A DNA stretch of 64,000 nucleotides from Pelomonas sp. V22. GTDB taxonomy: Bacteria > Pseudomonadota > Gammaproteobacteria > Burkholderiales > Burkholderiaceae_C. Of the stretch, positions 1 to 9,155 are shown one piece after another (within the stretch, counting starts at the first letter, position 1; each line of letters starts with the position of its first letter). The notes beneath the pieces were generated by a model that saw nothing but the letters and a program-made list of their open reading frames with translations, made no database searches and had not been told where the DNA came from. The translations under genes were made by a program, and so were the position numbers. Where the stretch lies: NCBI RefSeq assembly GCF_030014915.1, contig NZ_JAGIXS010000001.1, positions 1,302,001 through 1,366,000 of the forward strand, given 5' to 3'.

Positions 1-381
1 GCACGCGGGCCAGCTCGGCCAGGTGGCGCTCCAGCACATCCAGCGAGCGCTGACGGGCCTCGCGGCGGCCCGGCTCACCCAGCTCGGTTTCCAGGCCATC
101 GAGCTCGCTGGACAGCGCATGCAGGCGTTGCAGCCCGGTGCGCATCTCGGCCAGCAGCTGGTCGCGACCTTCGGGCGGGGCATCGGCAGCCAGCAGCAGT
201 TGCGCGGTCCAGCTGCGCAGCCGCTGCTTGTTCGCCGAGATCTCGACCAGGTCGCGCAGGATGTCGCTGGTCAGGCGGCCACGCTGCACCTGCTGATGGG
301 CGCCCACAGCGCGGCGCCGCCCTCCACCAGGGCGAGCAAGCCCAGCACGGCGATGGCAAGCAACAGGCGGACGCGGAACAT
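1..381 (-). pseudogene. Membrane-anchored protein, 5' end, apparently frameshifted; runs off the window
   Basis: Reading leftwards from an ATG at 381, the first 26 codons give an N-terminal membrane anchor or signal sequence (MFRVRLLLAIAVLGLLALVE, then GGAALW), but this frame stops at 271-273 after 36 residues. A different minus-strand frame, with a codon beginning at 298, is open to the window edge and reads like the next part of the same protein: a polar, helical, leucine-heptad segment starting HQQVQRGRLTSDILRDL, as in periplasmic sensor regions. Losing two bases or gaining one near 299-306 (a GGGCGCCC run) would join them. Either the gene is broken, the sequence has an indel error, or these are separate short frames. 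The family is not recognisable from this fragment; a sensor kinase is only a guess. Confidence 0.45.
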
Positions 382-476
382 GCGCGCACTCTAAGTCGCC
401 CCCCGCAGCGCCAGCGCGAACAATAGTTTGGCAAACGAAACTGCGCCTCATGCCCTGTCTATCATCGGCAGCCAGC

Positions 477-1274
477 ATGCCCAGATTCGCCGCCAATCTC
501 AGCTTCCAGTATGTGGAGCATCCGCAGTTCCTGGATCGTTTCGCCGCCGCAGCGGCGGACGGCTTCGACGCCGTCGAATACCTGTTCCCCTACGATCACC
601 CAGCCTCGCAGCTGGCCGAACTTCTGGCCCGGCTGCAACTGCAGCAGGTGCTGTTCAACGCGCCGCCCGGCGACTGGCAGGCCGGCGAGCGCGGCCTGCT
701 GTGTCGACCGGAGCGCGAGCAGGACTTCGAGCGCAGCCTTGCCCCGGCGCTCAGCCATGCCCAGGCGCTGGCCTGCAGGCAGGTGCACCTGATGTCGGGC
801 CTGCTGCCCCCCGGCCACAGCCGCGAGCAGTTGAAGCCGCTGGTCGTGGAGCGTCTGCGCTGGGCCTGCGAGCAAGCGGCCGCCGCCGGCGTCACGCTGC
901 TGCTGGAGCCCATCAACGGCCGCGACATGCCGGGCTATTTCCTGAACCGCCAGGACCACGCGCTGGAGCTGATCGAAGCCGTGGCCGCGTCCAACCTCAA
1001 GCTGCAGATGGACTGCTACCACTGCCAGATCGTCGAGGGCGATGTGGCCACCAAGCTGCGCCGCGCGATGGCGCTGGGCGTGCTCGCTCATGTGCAAGTG
1101 GCTGGCGTGCCGCTGCGCCAGGAGCCGGACCAGGGCGAGCTGCGTGTGGAGTACTTGCTGGAGTTGCTCGACGAGCTCGGCTACCAGGGCTTCGTCGGCT
1201 GCGAGTACCGGCCGCGCGCCGGCACCTCGGCAGGCCTCGGCTGGCTCAGGCGCTGGATGCCCCTCCAGAAATAA
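477..1274 (+). CDS. hyi: Hydroxypyruvate isomerase-like protein (Hyi/OtnI family, TIM barrel)
   Basis: This 265-residue protein has the size and motif order of the Hyi family, which interconverts hydroxypyruvate and tartronate semialdehyde or acts on related 2-oxo-tetronate intermediates in the cytoplasm. Visible motifs are LEPING (E144), the MDCYH segment (D179), HVQVAG (about 205-210) and GCEYRP (E243); in characterised members the corresponding Glu, Asp, Gln/His and Glu bind the metal and act as acid/base. I chose the ATG at 477 because residues from MPRFAANLSF match the family N-terminus; an upstream ATG at 450 would add nine unlikely residues. It stands alone, with no glyoxylate carboligase or tartronate semialdehyde reductase beside it, so its exact substrate is open. 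Confidence 0.85.
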   Translation: MPRFAANLSFQYVEHPQFLDRFAAAAADGFDAVEYLFPYDHPASQLAELLARLQLQQVLFNAPPGDWQAGERGLLCRPEREQDFERSLAPALSHAQALACRQVHLMSGLLPPGHSREQLKPLVVERLRWACEQAAAAGVTLLLEPINGRDMPGYFLNRQDHALELIEAVAASNLKLQMDCYHCQIVEGDVATKLRRAMALGVLAHVQVAGVPLRQEPDQGELRVEYLLELLDELGYQGFVGCEYRPRAGTSAGLGWLRRWMPLQK

Positions 1275-1276
1275 AA

Positions 1277-1300
1277 AGCCCGCCGGCAAAGCGGCGGGCT
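1277..1300 (-). terminator. Rho-independent terminator between convergent genes
   Basis: AGCCCGCCG at 1277-1285 and CGGCGGGCT at 1292-1300 form a perfect 9-bp stem with a 6-base loop. On the minus strand it is followed by a T-rich tract, so it suits the TonB receptor gene that ends at 1325. It may also stop plus-strand transcripts from the hydroxypyruvate isomerase gene. Confidence 0.85.
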
Positions 1301-1324
1301 GGTTGCTCAAGACGAGCGGGACGC

Positions 1325-4300
1325 TCAGAACTCGTAGCGGGCCGTGATGCGCGCGGAGCGCGGGGCCTGGAAGTCCGTGGGCTGGCGGTAGTTCGGATTG
1401 AACTTCACGCTGGCCTGGTCGGCGGGCTTGGCGCTGTACTGCAGGTCGGTGTTGGCGCGGCTGAAGTCCTTGCCCTGGTTGACCTCGGTGTAGCGCTGCG
1501 CATTGAACAGGTTGAACACATCCAGCTGGAAGGTCAGCTTGCCATCGGCCAGTGCGGGCATGAAGGCAATGTTGAGGTTGGCCGAGTAGGTCCAGGGCGT
1601 GTTGCCCATGGTGCCGCGCTGCGTCAGGTGCGTCTTCTTGTCGTCGCCCAGGCAGTAGTAGGACGAAGCGCTGCCGTAGTCCTTGGACCCTTGGTGCTGG
1701 TCGGTCTTGGCGTAGTCGGCCACCGTGTTGGGGACGAAGCCATTGCAGCTGGTCGGGCGCCCCGCACTGGCGATCACGTTGCCACCGACACGCCAGCTGT
1801 CGCTCAGCTGGTAGACGCCGTAGGCCTTCAGCACGTGGCGGCGGTCGTTGGGCCCGGGGCCATCGCTGCCGTGGGTGAAGGAGGCGAAGTCGAAGTCCTG
1901 CGTCGCGCCGGCGTCGACCTGGTTCAGGTCGGACTGCACATAGCCCTCGGCCGTGCCCGTCTGCTTGGACCAGACGTAGGAGCCGCCGAGGCTCCACTGC
2001 CCGTCAAAGCGCTTGTCGAGCGAGAACTCCAGCGCCTTGTAGTTGCGCTTATAGGCCAGCATGTCGAAGTACTTGGCCGGGATGGTGACCTGCTTGAGAT
2101 TGCCGTCGTTCTCCAGGTCCAGCTTCAGCGAGACGTCGCGCCCGGGGTTGATGATGATGCAGGTCGGCTCGACCTTGCCCACGTACTTCTTGTAGCCGTT
2201 GTCCTGGGCCCATTGCTTCTGCGGCAGGCCGCCGCAGAAGTCGTCCATGCCGTTCTTGACCTTGCGCAGCACGCCCTTGACACCAACGGTCCAGTCCTTG
2301 TTCAGCGCCTTCTGCAGGCCGAGGATCATCTCGTCCTGGTACATGGGCTTGAGCTTGGTATCGGACAGCGTGGCCGGATCGGCCGCATGCAGCTCGCGGG
2401 TGCCGGTCTCGCTGTCCTTCTTCAGTCCGAGCGGCGCGCCGGTCTTGGGGTCCTTGCCGGTGAAGGTGTAGAAGGCCTCTGCAAACGCCTCGGCCCGCGA
2501 GATGCGGATGTTGGTGTTGGAGGCCACCGGGATGTAGTACCGGCCGGCATTGCCGTAGACCTTGAGCGAGGCATCGCCATTGACGTCCCATGACGCGCCG
2601 AAGCGGGGTGCCAGCAGCTTGGTCGCCTTGACGAAGCTGGTGCCATCGCCGGTCCGGTTGTCGAAGGTCTCGTTGCGCAGGCCGCCATAGAGCAGCCAGT
2701 TCTTGTCGACCTTCCAGCTGTCTTCCAGGTAGGCGGCCGTGTTGCGGACCTCGTAGGTGCCCGAGGTTGAGGCGCTGAACCATTCGCGCACGTACTGCTG
2801 ACCCTTGGGCACCAGGTTGGGCTTGGCGCCGGTGCCGCTGTCGAAGTAGCGCCAGTACTGGCCGGTACCGCCGATGTAGGTCGAGCCCGCCGCACTGGAC
2901 GTGAACTTGACCGCGTCGTAGCCGGCCCGCAGCGTATGGTTGCCCAGCACGTATTCGGCATCGAGGCGGAACGCGCGGCGCTCATCGGTATCGAAGCGCG
3001 GCGCCTTGGTATCGCGCTCCGTCACCGCCAGGGCCGGGTTCCAGCAACCCACGATGGTGGGGAACGGGTCATAGACACGCGGGCAGCCCGGCACGATGTC
3101 CTGGCTGTAGAAGGTTCGGTCCTGCTTGTTGTCGACCTTGCCACCGAGCAGCGACAGCGTGAGGTTGTCGCTGGCAAAGACCGTGTACTTGCCGATCAGC
3201 ACGGTCGAGCCGCCCTCGGTCACGCCACGGTCCAGCGGGCCGTAGTTGTTGGTGAGATGGCTGGTCATGTACCAGCGGCTGTCGTTCAGGACGTCGACCG
3301 AGGTGCCGGCCGGCGCGTCGGCCAGCTTGTTGTGCAGGTAGGTGTCGCGGGTCGAGCGGGACTTGGCCGAGATCGCGGTCAGCTCGAACTGGTTGCGCTC
3401 GTCCGGCGCGAAGTCCAGCTTGATCATGCCGTTGGGCACATTCGAGGTCTCGTGATAGCTGCTGGTCGAGCTGTAGCGGTCCAGCTTGTTGTCGCGGCCC
3501 TCGATCAGGCCGAACACGAACAGCTTGTCCTTGATGATGGGGCCGCCCAGGTACAGGTTGTAGCTGAGCTGGTCGGTCTTGTTGGCCGAGGTGAAGCGCG
3601 TATAGGCCAGCTTCTTGGTCAGCGGGCTGGCGTTGTCCGTGTTGTAGTCCAGCACATCGGTGCCGGTCGCGCGCAGGAAGTCCGGGTTCCAGTAGACCGA
3701 GGCGCCCCCCTTCCATTCATTGGTGCCGCGCTTGGTCACCAGCGAGAGCACGCCGCCCAGCGAGCGGCCGTACTCGGCGCCATAGCCGCCACTCTTGATC
3801 TGCTGCTGCGCAATCGCGTCGAAAGGCAGGCTGGCGTAGGACAGGAAGTTGCGGATGTTGGTGACATCGAAACCGTTGATGTAGTAGCCGTTCTCGGCCA
3901 CCGAGGCGCCCGAGAACACCGGCAGGTTGCCACTGCCCAGGCCACCATCGCCCTTGTTGACGCCCGGCGCCAGCTGCGCCACAGCCTCGATGGAACGAGC
4001 CACCGGCAGCGAGCGCAGTTGCTCGGCCGTGAACACGGTGCTGCTTTCCACGCTGTTGACGTCGATGCTGCGTTGGCGGTTGCCCACCACGTCGACCCGC
4101 TCCAGCTCGGCATTCAGCAGCGACACGCTGCTGCCGCTGCCGATGATGATCTGCACCTCACGGCTGATGCCGTCGGCGGTGACCCGGTACTTGCCAGGCT
4201 GCAGCTTCGAGAAATAGAACTGCCCGTCGCGACCGGCTGACACGGTGCGCTGCTGACCACTTTCCAGGTTCACGACGATCACCGTCGCGCCGGCCTTGCT

Positions 4301-4426
4301 CTGGCCGGTCAGGCTGCCTTCGGCGCTCTGGGCCATCACGCCACCGGCACAGGCCAGGCTCACGGCCAGCGCCAAGGCACTGTGCCGCAGCACCGCACCG
4401 GCAGACATGCCACTGCTCTTGCTCAT
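1325..4426 (-). CDS. TonB-dependent outer membrane receptor with N-terminal carboxypeptidase-like domain (Oar-like)
   Basis: A 1033-residue outer-membrane protein. Residues 1-32 are a signal peptide (hydrophobic ALALAVSLACAGG, cleavage near MAQ). Residues about 36-110 form a carboxypeptidase regulatory-like beta-sandwich; a plug domain follows (TAEQLRSLPVARSIEAVAQL), then a long beta-barrel ending in ITARYEF with a terminal phenylalanine, as expected for BamA-mediated insertion. Such receptors use TonB energy to import large substrates; the ligand cannot be told from sequence. The ATG at 4426 is chosen over an upstream start because the signal peptide begins there and GGAGGAAG lies just upstream. 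No TonB/ExbBD or substrate-utilisation gene is adjacent, so it looks monocistronic. Confidence 0.9.
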   Translation of the reverse strand: MSKSSGMSAGAVLRHSALALAVSLACAGGVMAQSAEGSLTGQSKAGATVIVVNLESGQQRTVSAGRDGQFYFSKLQPGKYRVTADGISREVQIIIGSGSSVSLLNAELERVDVVGNRQRSIDVNSVESSTVFTAEQLRSLPVARSIEAVAQLAPGVNKGDGGLGSGNLPVFSGASVAENGYYINGFDVTNIRNFLSYASLPFDAIAQQQIKSGGYGAEYGRSLGGVLSLVTKRGTNEWKGGASVYWNPDFLRATGTDVLDYNTDNASPLTKKLAYTRFTSANKTDQLSYNLYLGGPIIKDKLFVFGLIEGRDNKLDRYSSTSSYHETSNVPNGMIKLDFAPDERNQFELTAISAKSRSTRDTYLHNKLADAPAGTSVDVLNDSRWYMTSHLTNNYGPLDRGVTEGGSTVLIGKYTVFASDNLTLSLLGGKVDNKQDRTFYSQDIVPGCPRVYDPFPTIVGCWNPALAVTERDTKAPRFDTDERRAFRLDAEYVLGNHTLRAGYDAVKFTSSAAGSTYIGGTGQYWRYFDSGTGAKPNLVPKGQQYVREWFSASTSGTYEVRNTAAYLEDSWKVDKNWLLYGGLRNETFDNRTGDGTSFVKATKLLAPRFGASWDVNGDASLKVYGNAGRYYIPVASNTNIRISRAEAFAEAFYTFTGKDPKTGAPLGLKKDSETGTRELHAADPATLSDTKLKPMYQDEMILGLQKALNKDWTVGVKGVLRKVKNGMDDFCGGLPQKQWAQDNGYKKYVGKVEPTCIIINPGRDVSLKLDLENDGNLKQVTIPAKYFDMLAYKRNYKALEFSLDKRFDGQWSLGGSYVWSKQTGTAEGYVQSDLNQVDAGATQDFDFASFTHGSDGPGPNDRRHVLKAYGVYQLSDSWRVGGNVIASAGRPTSCNGFVPNTVADYAKTDQHQGSKDYGSASSYYCLGDDKKTHLTQRGTMGNTPWTYSANLNIAFMPALADGKLTFQLDVFNLFNAQRYTEVNQGKDFSRANTDLQYSAKPADQASVKFNPNYRQPTDFQAPRSARITARYEF

Positions 4427-4594
4427 TGCTCTTCCTCCGTTAGTCACGAGGCCTGCGGCTGACTTCCAGCCCATGCTCAAAGGCACGGTATGCAGACCGG
4501 GAGGGCGATTTGAGTACGCAGCACTGTGACGCCCCGCCCCTCCAAAAGGGGTGGTGAGCGATTCAGCAACTCAGGGGCAGTCCCTACTTGACCG

Positions 4595-4629
4595 TGACGC
4601 TGATCATGAAAGTTATGAAATCAGCGTCA
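4595..4629. promoter_or_regulatory. Perfect 10-bp inverted repeat in the TonB receptor upstream region
   Basis: TGACGCTGAT at 4595-4604 is repeated in inverse as ATCAGCGTCA at 4620-4629, with a 15-base AT-rich spacer. It lies about 170 bp upstream of the TonB receptor start and 35 bp past the prs stop codon. There is no T-run, so a regulator operator for the receptor is more likely than a terminator. The remaining 4427-4663 intergenic sequence holds the receptor ribosome-binding site and no other gene that I can see. Confidence 0.45.
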
Positions 4630-4663
4630 TGACAACGAAAGTGCGCAGCAGGACTGCTTTCGA

Positions 4664-5548
4664 TCAGGCATCAACCAGAGCCTGCGTCAGCAGTGGCACG
4701 ACCGACACCGCATTGCTTTCGTGCGGCACCGAGTTGCTGCTCCAGACCTGGCGCACACCGGCGGCCTTCAGCAGCGGCAGCGCATCGCCATTGAAGAGCG
4801 CGTGCGTGACCGCCACGTCCACCGAGCTCGCGCCGCGCGCCAGCAACTGCTCGGCCGAGCCGATCAGGGTGCGGCCGGTCGAGGCCATGTCGTCGAGCAG
4901 CACGACGGCCCGGCCGCGCACCTCGCAATCGGGCAGGGCCAGCGTCACCTGATGATCGCCATGGCGCACCTTGCGGCCAACGGCATGGTCCAGGGCGCCG
5001 GCCAGCGCCGCCTCGCTCACCCATTGGCTGGATTCCTCGTCCGGCCCGATCAACAAGGCATCGGGCACGTGCTTGGCAATCCAGGCCCCAAGCACCGGCG
5101 CGGCCGACAGCGCGACGCCAACGCCCGGCGGCATCACTTCGTCCAGGCTGGCGATGCGGTGCAGATGCGGATCGATGGTGAGCACGCGGTCGAAATGGGC
5201 GGCCAGCAGGCGCGCGATATGCCGCTGGCTCACCACCTCGCCTGGCGTGAACTCCATGTCCTGGCGCATATAGGCCAGGTAGGGCGACACCAGCAGCAGC
5301 TCGCGTGCGCCGAATTCCCGTGCCGCAGGCGCCGCGACCAGGAGCTCAACCAGCTTGTCATTGGGCTGCTGCAGGCCACGCAACAGGATCACCCGCGCCG
5401 GCAAGGGCTTGGGCAGCACCAGGCGCAGCTCGCCGTCCGGGAAGCGGTGCACGCGGACGAAGGCCAGCGGCACGGCCAAGGCAGCAGCCAGCTCCTCAGC
5501 CAACGCACGTTCGTCTTCGAAGGCCAGCAGCAGGGTCGATGAGGTCAT
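4664..5548 (-). CDS. prs: Divergent ribose-phosphate pyrophosphokinase (PRPP synthetase-like)
   Basis: A 294-residue phosphoribosyltransferase-fold protein related to PRPP synthetases, which make PRPP from ribose 5-phosphate and ATP. It keeps the N-terminal FPDGE segment, the SPYLAYMRQDMEF segment (canonical PYxxYARQD), DPHLHR, and the PRPP loop VVLLDDMASTGRTL. It is shorter than the usual 310-320 residues of the class I enzyme and looks closer to the shorter archaeal-type forms; the catalytic Lys-Arg loop may be the KVRHGDHQV segment. It is the last gene of the operon, three bases after the phosphorylase stop, so it is probably a specialised paralogue and not the housekeeping Prs. The actual phosphoryl acceptor is unproven. 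Confidence 0.8.
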   Translation of the reverse strand: MTSSTLLLAFEDERALAEELAAALAVPLAFVRVHRFPDGELRLVLPKPLPARVILLRGLQQPNDKLVELLVAAPAAREFGARELLLVSPYLAYMRQDMEFTPGEVVSQRHIARLLAAHFDRVLTIDPHLHRIASLDEVMPPGVGVALSAAPVLGAWIAKHVPDALLIGPDEESSQWVSEAALAGALDHAVGRKVRHGDHQVTLALPDCEVRGRAVVLLDDMASTGRTLIGSAEQLLARGASSVDVAVTHALFNGDALPLLKAAGVRQVWSSNSVPHESNAVSVVPLLTQALVDA

Positions 5549-5551
5549 GGT

Positions 5552-7114
5552 TCAGAGCGAGAACTGAGAGCCGCTCGCAAATTCGTGCGGCAGTTGATCG
5601 GCCGCGCCGATGCTGCAACCGGAGTCCTTGGCCGCATGGGTGCGGGCGAACTCGAGGTCGGCATCGAACTGGGCATGGATGCGGTACAGCGGCTCACCGG
5701 CACGCACCGGATCGCCAAGCTTCTTCAGGAGGTCAAGGCCCGCGCCGGCCACCTGCGGCGCGCCGGCCAGGCGGGCGATGCGGGCGATGCGCAGGTTGTC
5801 CAGGCCCACGATCACGCCATCAGCGGCGGCCCTGACCTCGTGCGTCAGTGAGCCCAGCAGCGGCGGTTCGGCTCGGCGGCCCTGGGCGTCGATGATGGCG
5901 TTGAACTGGGCCAGCGCGCGGCCCGAGTCGAGGATGTCGCGGGCAATCTGGTAGCCCTGACCACCGCGCACGTCGGGGTCGAACTCGATCATGCGGGCGG
6001 CCAGGCGCAGCGCCTTCTGGCGCAGGTCCTGCGGCGCGCCGGCCTCGCCCTGCAGCACGGCCATCACGTCGCGCGCCTCCAGCACCGGGCCGATGCCGGC
6101 GCCGATCGGCTGGCGGCCGTCGCTAAGCACCACGTCAAGCTGCAGGCGCAGATGGCCGGCCACGTACTCGAACAGCTTCTTGAGCCGCTGCGCCTCTGCC
6201 ATCGAGCGCACCTTGGCCGTGGGGCCGACCGGAATGTCGAGCACCAGGTGGGTGGCGCCGGCGGCCACCTTCTTGCTGAGGATCGAGGCCACCATCTGGC
6301 CCGGCGAGTCGATCGACAACGGGCGCTCGACCGAGATCAGGATGTCGTCGGCGGGCGAGAGGTCGGCCGTGCCGCCCCAGGCCAGGCAGGCCCGGGTCTG
6401 GCGCACGATCTCGACCATGCGCTCGAAGTTCAGCTCCACATTGGCGAGCACCTCCATCGTATCGGCGGTGCCGGCCGGCGAGGTGATGGCGCGCGAGCTG
6501 GTCTTGGGGCACAGCATGCCGTGCGCCGCCACGATGGGCACCACCAGCATCGAGGTGCGGTTGCCGGGGATGCCGCCGATGCAGTGCTTGTCGACCACCA
6601 GGCCGGCGCCGACCTGGTGCTGCCAGTCGAGCCGACGGCCCACGGCGATCATCGCCTCGGTGAGGTGCAGCACCTCCTCGCGGTCGAGCTCCACCTGGTT
6701 GGTCGCCACCACGAAGGCGGCCAGCTCGATCTTGGAATAGCGGGCCGAGGCCACGTCGCGGATGATGGCGGCCAGGTCCTCGCGGCCCAGGCGCTCGCCA
6801 TTGATCTTGCGGCGCAGCGCGGCGATCGAGGCTGGCGGCTCGGCATGCGCAATGCTGGCGCTGTGGCCCTCCTGCACGCCCAGGCGCTGGAACGCGTCCT
6901 CGCTGAGGCCCAGCTCGCAGTTGCTCACGATGCGCTCGTCATCGACCACATTGAGCACCGCCAGAATGGTCTGCCCATTGGCATGGATCTCGACCTTGGA
7001 CAGCGCCTGGAAGCCGGCCGCCCGTGCCACCGGGCAGTCGCGGTGCAGGTAGGCCACGTTCTCGCGCCAGGTGTCGATGCCGACACGGCGGATCTGCAGC
7101 GAAGGGACGTTCAT
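5552..7114 (-). CDS. Thymidine/AMP phosphorylase-family enzyme (archaeal-type)
   Basis: A 520-residue nucleoside/nucleotide phosphorylase. It has the extra N-terminal domain (about residues 1-90) found in archaeal AMP phosphorylases and absent from ordinary thymidine phosphorylases of about 440 residues. The glycine-rich phosphate-binding segment [13 protein letters not shown] is at 176-188 and [16 protein letters not shown] at 203-218. Archaeal relatives split nucleoside 5'-monophosphates with phosphate into base and ribose 1,5-bisphosphate; other family members use thymidine, and I cannot decide between them. The start overlaps the acyltransferase stop by four bases (ATGA), and a PRPP synthetase-like gene follows after three bases, which points to a ribose-phosphate salvage role. 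Confidence 0.82.
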   Translation of the reverse strand: MNVPSLQIRRVGIDTWRENVAYLHRDCPVARAAGFQALSKVEIHANGQTILAVLNVVDDERIVSNCELGLSEDAFQRLGVQEGHSASIAHAEPPASIAALRRKINGERLGREDLAAIIRDVASARYSKIELAAFVVATNQVELDREEVLHLTEAMIAVGRRLDWQHQVGAGLVVDKHCIGGIPGNRTSMLVVPIVAAHGMLCPKTSSRAITSPAGTADTMEVLANVELNFERMVEIVRQTRACLAWGGTADLSPADDILISVERPLSIDSPGQMVASILSKKVAAGATHLVLDIPVGPTAKVRSMAEAQRLKKLFEYVAGHLRLQLDVVLSDGRQPIGAGIGPVLEARDVMAVLQGEAGAPQDLRQKALRLAARMIEFDPDVRGGQGYQIARDILDSGRALAQFNAIIDAQGRRAEPPLLGSLTHEVRAAADGVIVGLDNLRIARIARLAGAPQVAGAGLDLLKKLGDPVRAGEPLYRIHAQFDADLEFARTHAAKDSGCSIGAADQLPHEFASGSQFSL

Positions 7115-7842
7115 GACTGCACTTTAAGCTCGTCGGCCAGCAGCTCCCTGACATGTTCCGACAGCGCGCGGCGGTCCGCATGGGCGGTTTCCAGCGGCGT
7201 CAGCAGCTTCAGCTCGCAGCCCTGGCCGCGCGCGCTGGCAATGGCCCAGACGCTTTGCGCCAGCGTCATGTCGCCGATGAAGCGCAGCGGCGTGCTGAAG
7301 CGCTCGCCCGGCCCGTGCCAGCGCAAGAGCAGCGGCTGTATCGGCACCTCGGTGGCGATGGCCGCCTGCAGCAGGTTGGCATGGAAGGGCAGCAGTTCGG
7401 GGCCGGGGCCGGTCGTGCCCTCGGGGAACACGGCGACCGTGTCGCCCTCCTTCAGCGCCGCCGCGGTCTGGTGCACCACGCGCAAGGCATCACGCTTGCT
7501 GCTGCGCTCGATGAAGAGCGTGCCGGCCGCCTCCACCAGGGCGCCGACCAGCGGCCAGTGCTTGATGTCGGCCTTGGAAACGAAGCGCGCCTCGGGCATC
7601 ACCGCATGCACGGCGGCGATGTCGAGCCAGGACACATGGTTGGCCAGCACCAGCTTGGCACCGGGGCGCGGCGTGCCGCTGCGCTTCAGCTCGATGCCAA
7701 GGATGGCCAACGTCTTGGCCGACCAGGCCTGGATGGCACCATGCCGACCGGCCTGATCCAGGCCCTTGAAGCGGACGTGCACCATCCAAAGCCCGCCGCC
7801 CACGTGGGCGATCAAGCGGAGCAGGCGCCAGACCGCGAGCAT
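7111..7842 (-). CDS. plsC: 1-acyl-sn-glycerol-3-phosphate acyltransferase (PlsC family)
   Basis: A 243-residue PlsC-type acyltransferase that probably acylates lysophosphatidic acid or a related lysolipid at the inner membrane. The catalytic NHVSWLD (HX4D) motif and the FPEGTT substrate-binding motif are both present, and the hydrophobic N-terminus could anchor it in the membrane. Its ATG overlaps the stop of the dihydroorotase-like gene by one base, so it is translationally linked to the pyrimidine operon despite having no obvious metabolic connection. Another lysophospholipid acyltransferase substrate cannot be excluded. Confidence 0.88.
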   Translation of the reverse strand: MLAVWRLLRLIAHVGGGLWMVHVRFKGLDQAGRHGAIQAWSAKTLAILGIELKRSGTPRPGAKLVLANHVSWLDIAAVHAVMPEARFVSKADIKHWPLVGALVEAAGTLFIERSSKRDALRVVHQTAAALKEGDTVAVFPEGTTGPGPELLPFHANLLQAAIATEVPIQPLLLRWHGPGERFSTPLRFIGDMTLAQSVWAIASARGQGCELKLLTPLETAHADRRALSEHVRELLADELKVQS

Positions 7843-9155
7843 CAGCGGCTCTCGTCCGTCTCGTAGGCCAGATGGCCGGCCACCAGGGTGTAGCGCACCT
7901 GGGCCGGCAACTCGAAGCCGGTGATCGCATAGGCGAACGGCGTGTGCTTGCCCTGGCTCACCAGCCGCTCGGGCGTGACCGACCAGGAGGCCTTGGCATC
8001 GAACACGCAGACGTCGGCCACGCCGCCCTCGACCAGTCGGCCGGCGCTGTCGGCGAGCGATCCCAGCGCCGTGCCGAGCACGCGCACCGGCGCAGCGGTG
8101 ATCACCGCCAGCGCCTTGGGCAGCGGCAGCTTCTCGTCCTCGGCCCAGCGCAGGGCCAGGCTCAGGAGCAGCTCCAGACCGGTGGCGCCGGGCGTGGCCT
8201 CGGCGAACGGCAGGTTCTTCTCGTCGGCGGTGACCGGGTTGTGGTCGCTCACCAGCGCGTCCAGCGTGCCATCGGCCAGGCCGGCGCGCAGCGCGGCGCG
8301 GTCACGGCCCTGGCGCAGCGGCGGCGACAGGCGCAGCGACGAATCGAAGTAACCGATGTCCACGTCGCTCAGGTGCAGCGAGTTGACCGACACATCGGCC
8401 GTCACGGGCAAGCCTTCGCGCTTGGCGGCGCGCACGAGCTCGACGCCCGCACCGCTCGAGATGCGGCACAGGTGGACCCGCGCGCCCGTGGCCCGCATCA
8501 GCTCGAAGATGGTGTGCAGGGCCACGGTCTCGGCCGTGACCGGCACGCCCGAGAGGCCGAGGCGCGTGGCCACCGCGCCACTGGCCGCCACACCGCCGCC
8601 GAGCCAGGGGTCCAGCGGATGCAGCCAGACCGTGTAGCCGAAGGTGGCGGCGTACTGCAGCGCGCGCTGCAGGAACTGCGTGTTCTTGATCGGCGATTCG
8701 GCCTGCGAGAAGCCGACGCAGCCGGCCTCGGTCAGCTCGGCCATCTCGGTCAGCTGCTCGCCGGCCAGGCCGCGCGTCAGCGCGCCGAGCGGGAACAGGC
8801 GGCAGCGGCTCAGCTTGCGGGCGCGCAGTTTGAGCATCTCGACGAGGCCCGGCTCGTCCAGCGCCGGGTCGGTGTCGGGCGGACAGACGAGGCTGGTCAC
8901 GCCACCGGCTGCGGCCGCGTTCAGCTCGCTCTCCAGCATGCCTTCGTGCTCGTGCCCGGGTTCGCGCAGGCGTGCGGCCAGGTCCACGAGGCCCGGTGCG
9001 ACGACCAGGCCCGCAGCGTCGATCACGCGGTCCGCTTCGAAGTCCTTCACCTCGCCGATGCCGACGATGCGGCCGGCGGCAATCGCCAGGTCACCGACCT
9101 GGTCCAGGCCCGAGGCGGGGTCGATCAATCGACCATTCTTGATGAGGATCTTCAT
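7842..9155 (-). CDS. pyrC': Dihydroorotase-like protein lacking the HxH metal site (pseudo-dihydroorotase, PyrC'/PyrX type)
   Basis: A 437-residue amidohydrolase-fold protein of class I dihydroorotase size. The metal-binding motif that normally reads D-x-H-x-H-L-R-E-P-G appears as [10 protein letters not shown] (58-67), so both histidines are replaced (A60, R62). The later SDHNPV segment and the histidines in WLHPLDP and VHLCRISS remain. Loss of the HxH pair predicts no catalysis. In Pseudomonas and relatives an inactive PyrC' is needed to assemble the aspartate carbamoyltransferase encoded next door, and this gene overlaps pyrB by four bases, so the same structural role is likely. An active dihydroorotase should be encoded elsewhere in the genome. 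Confidence 0.9.
   Translation of the reverse strand: MKILIKNGRLIDPASGLDQVGDLAIAAGRIVGIGEVKDFEADRVIDAAGLVVAPGLVDLAARLREPGHEHEGMLESELNAAAAGGVTSLVCPPDTDPALDEPGLVEMLKLRARKLSRCRLFPLGALTRGLAGEQLTEMAELTEAGCVGFSQAESPIKNTQFLQRALQYAATFGYTVWLHPLDPWLGGGVAASGAVATRLGLSGVPVTAETVALHTIFELMRATGARVHLCRISSGAGVELVRAAKREGLPVTADVSVNSLHLSDVDIGYFDSSLRLSPPLRQGRDRAALRAGLADGTLDALVSDHNPVTADEKNLPFAEATPGATGLELLLSLALRWAEDEKLPLPKALAVITAAPVRVLGTALGSLADSAGRLVEGGVADVCVFDAKASWSVTPERLVSQGKHTPFAYAITGFELPAQVRYTLVAGHLAYETDESR

Noticed and set aside
4427-4663. Cobalamin riboswitch before the TonB-dependent receptor
   Set aside because: No B12-box-like sequence was seen; the region has only an inverted repeat and a ribosome-binding site.
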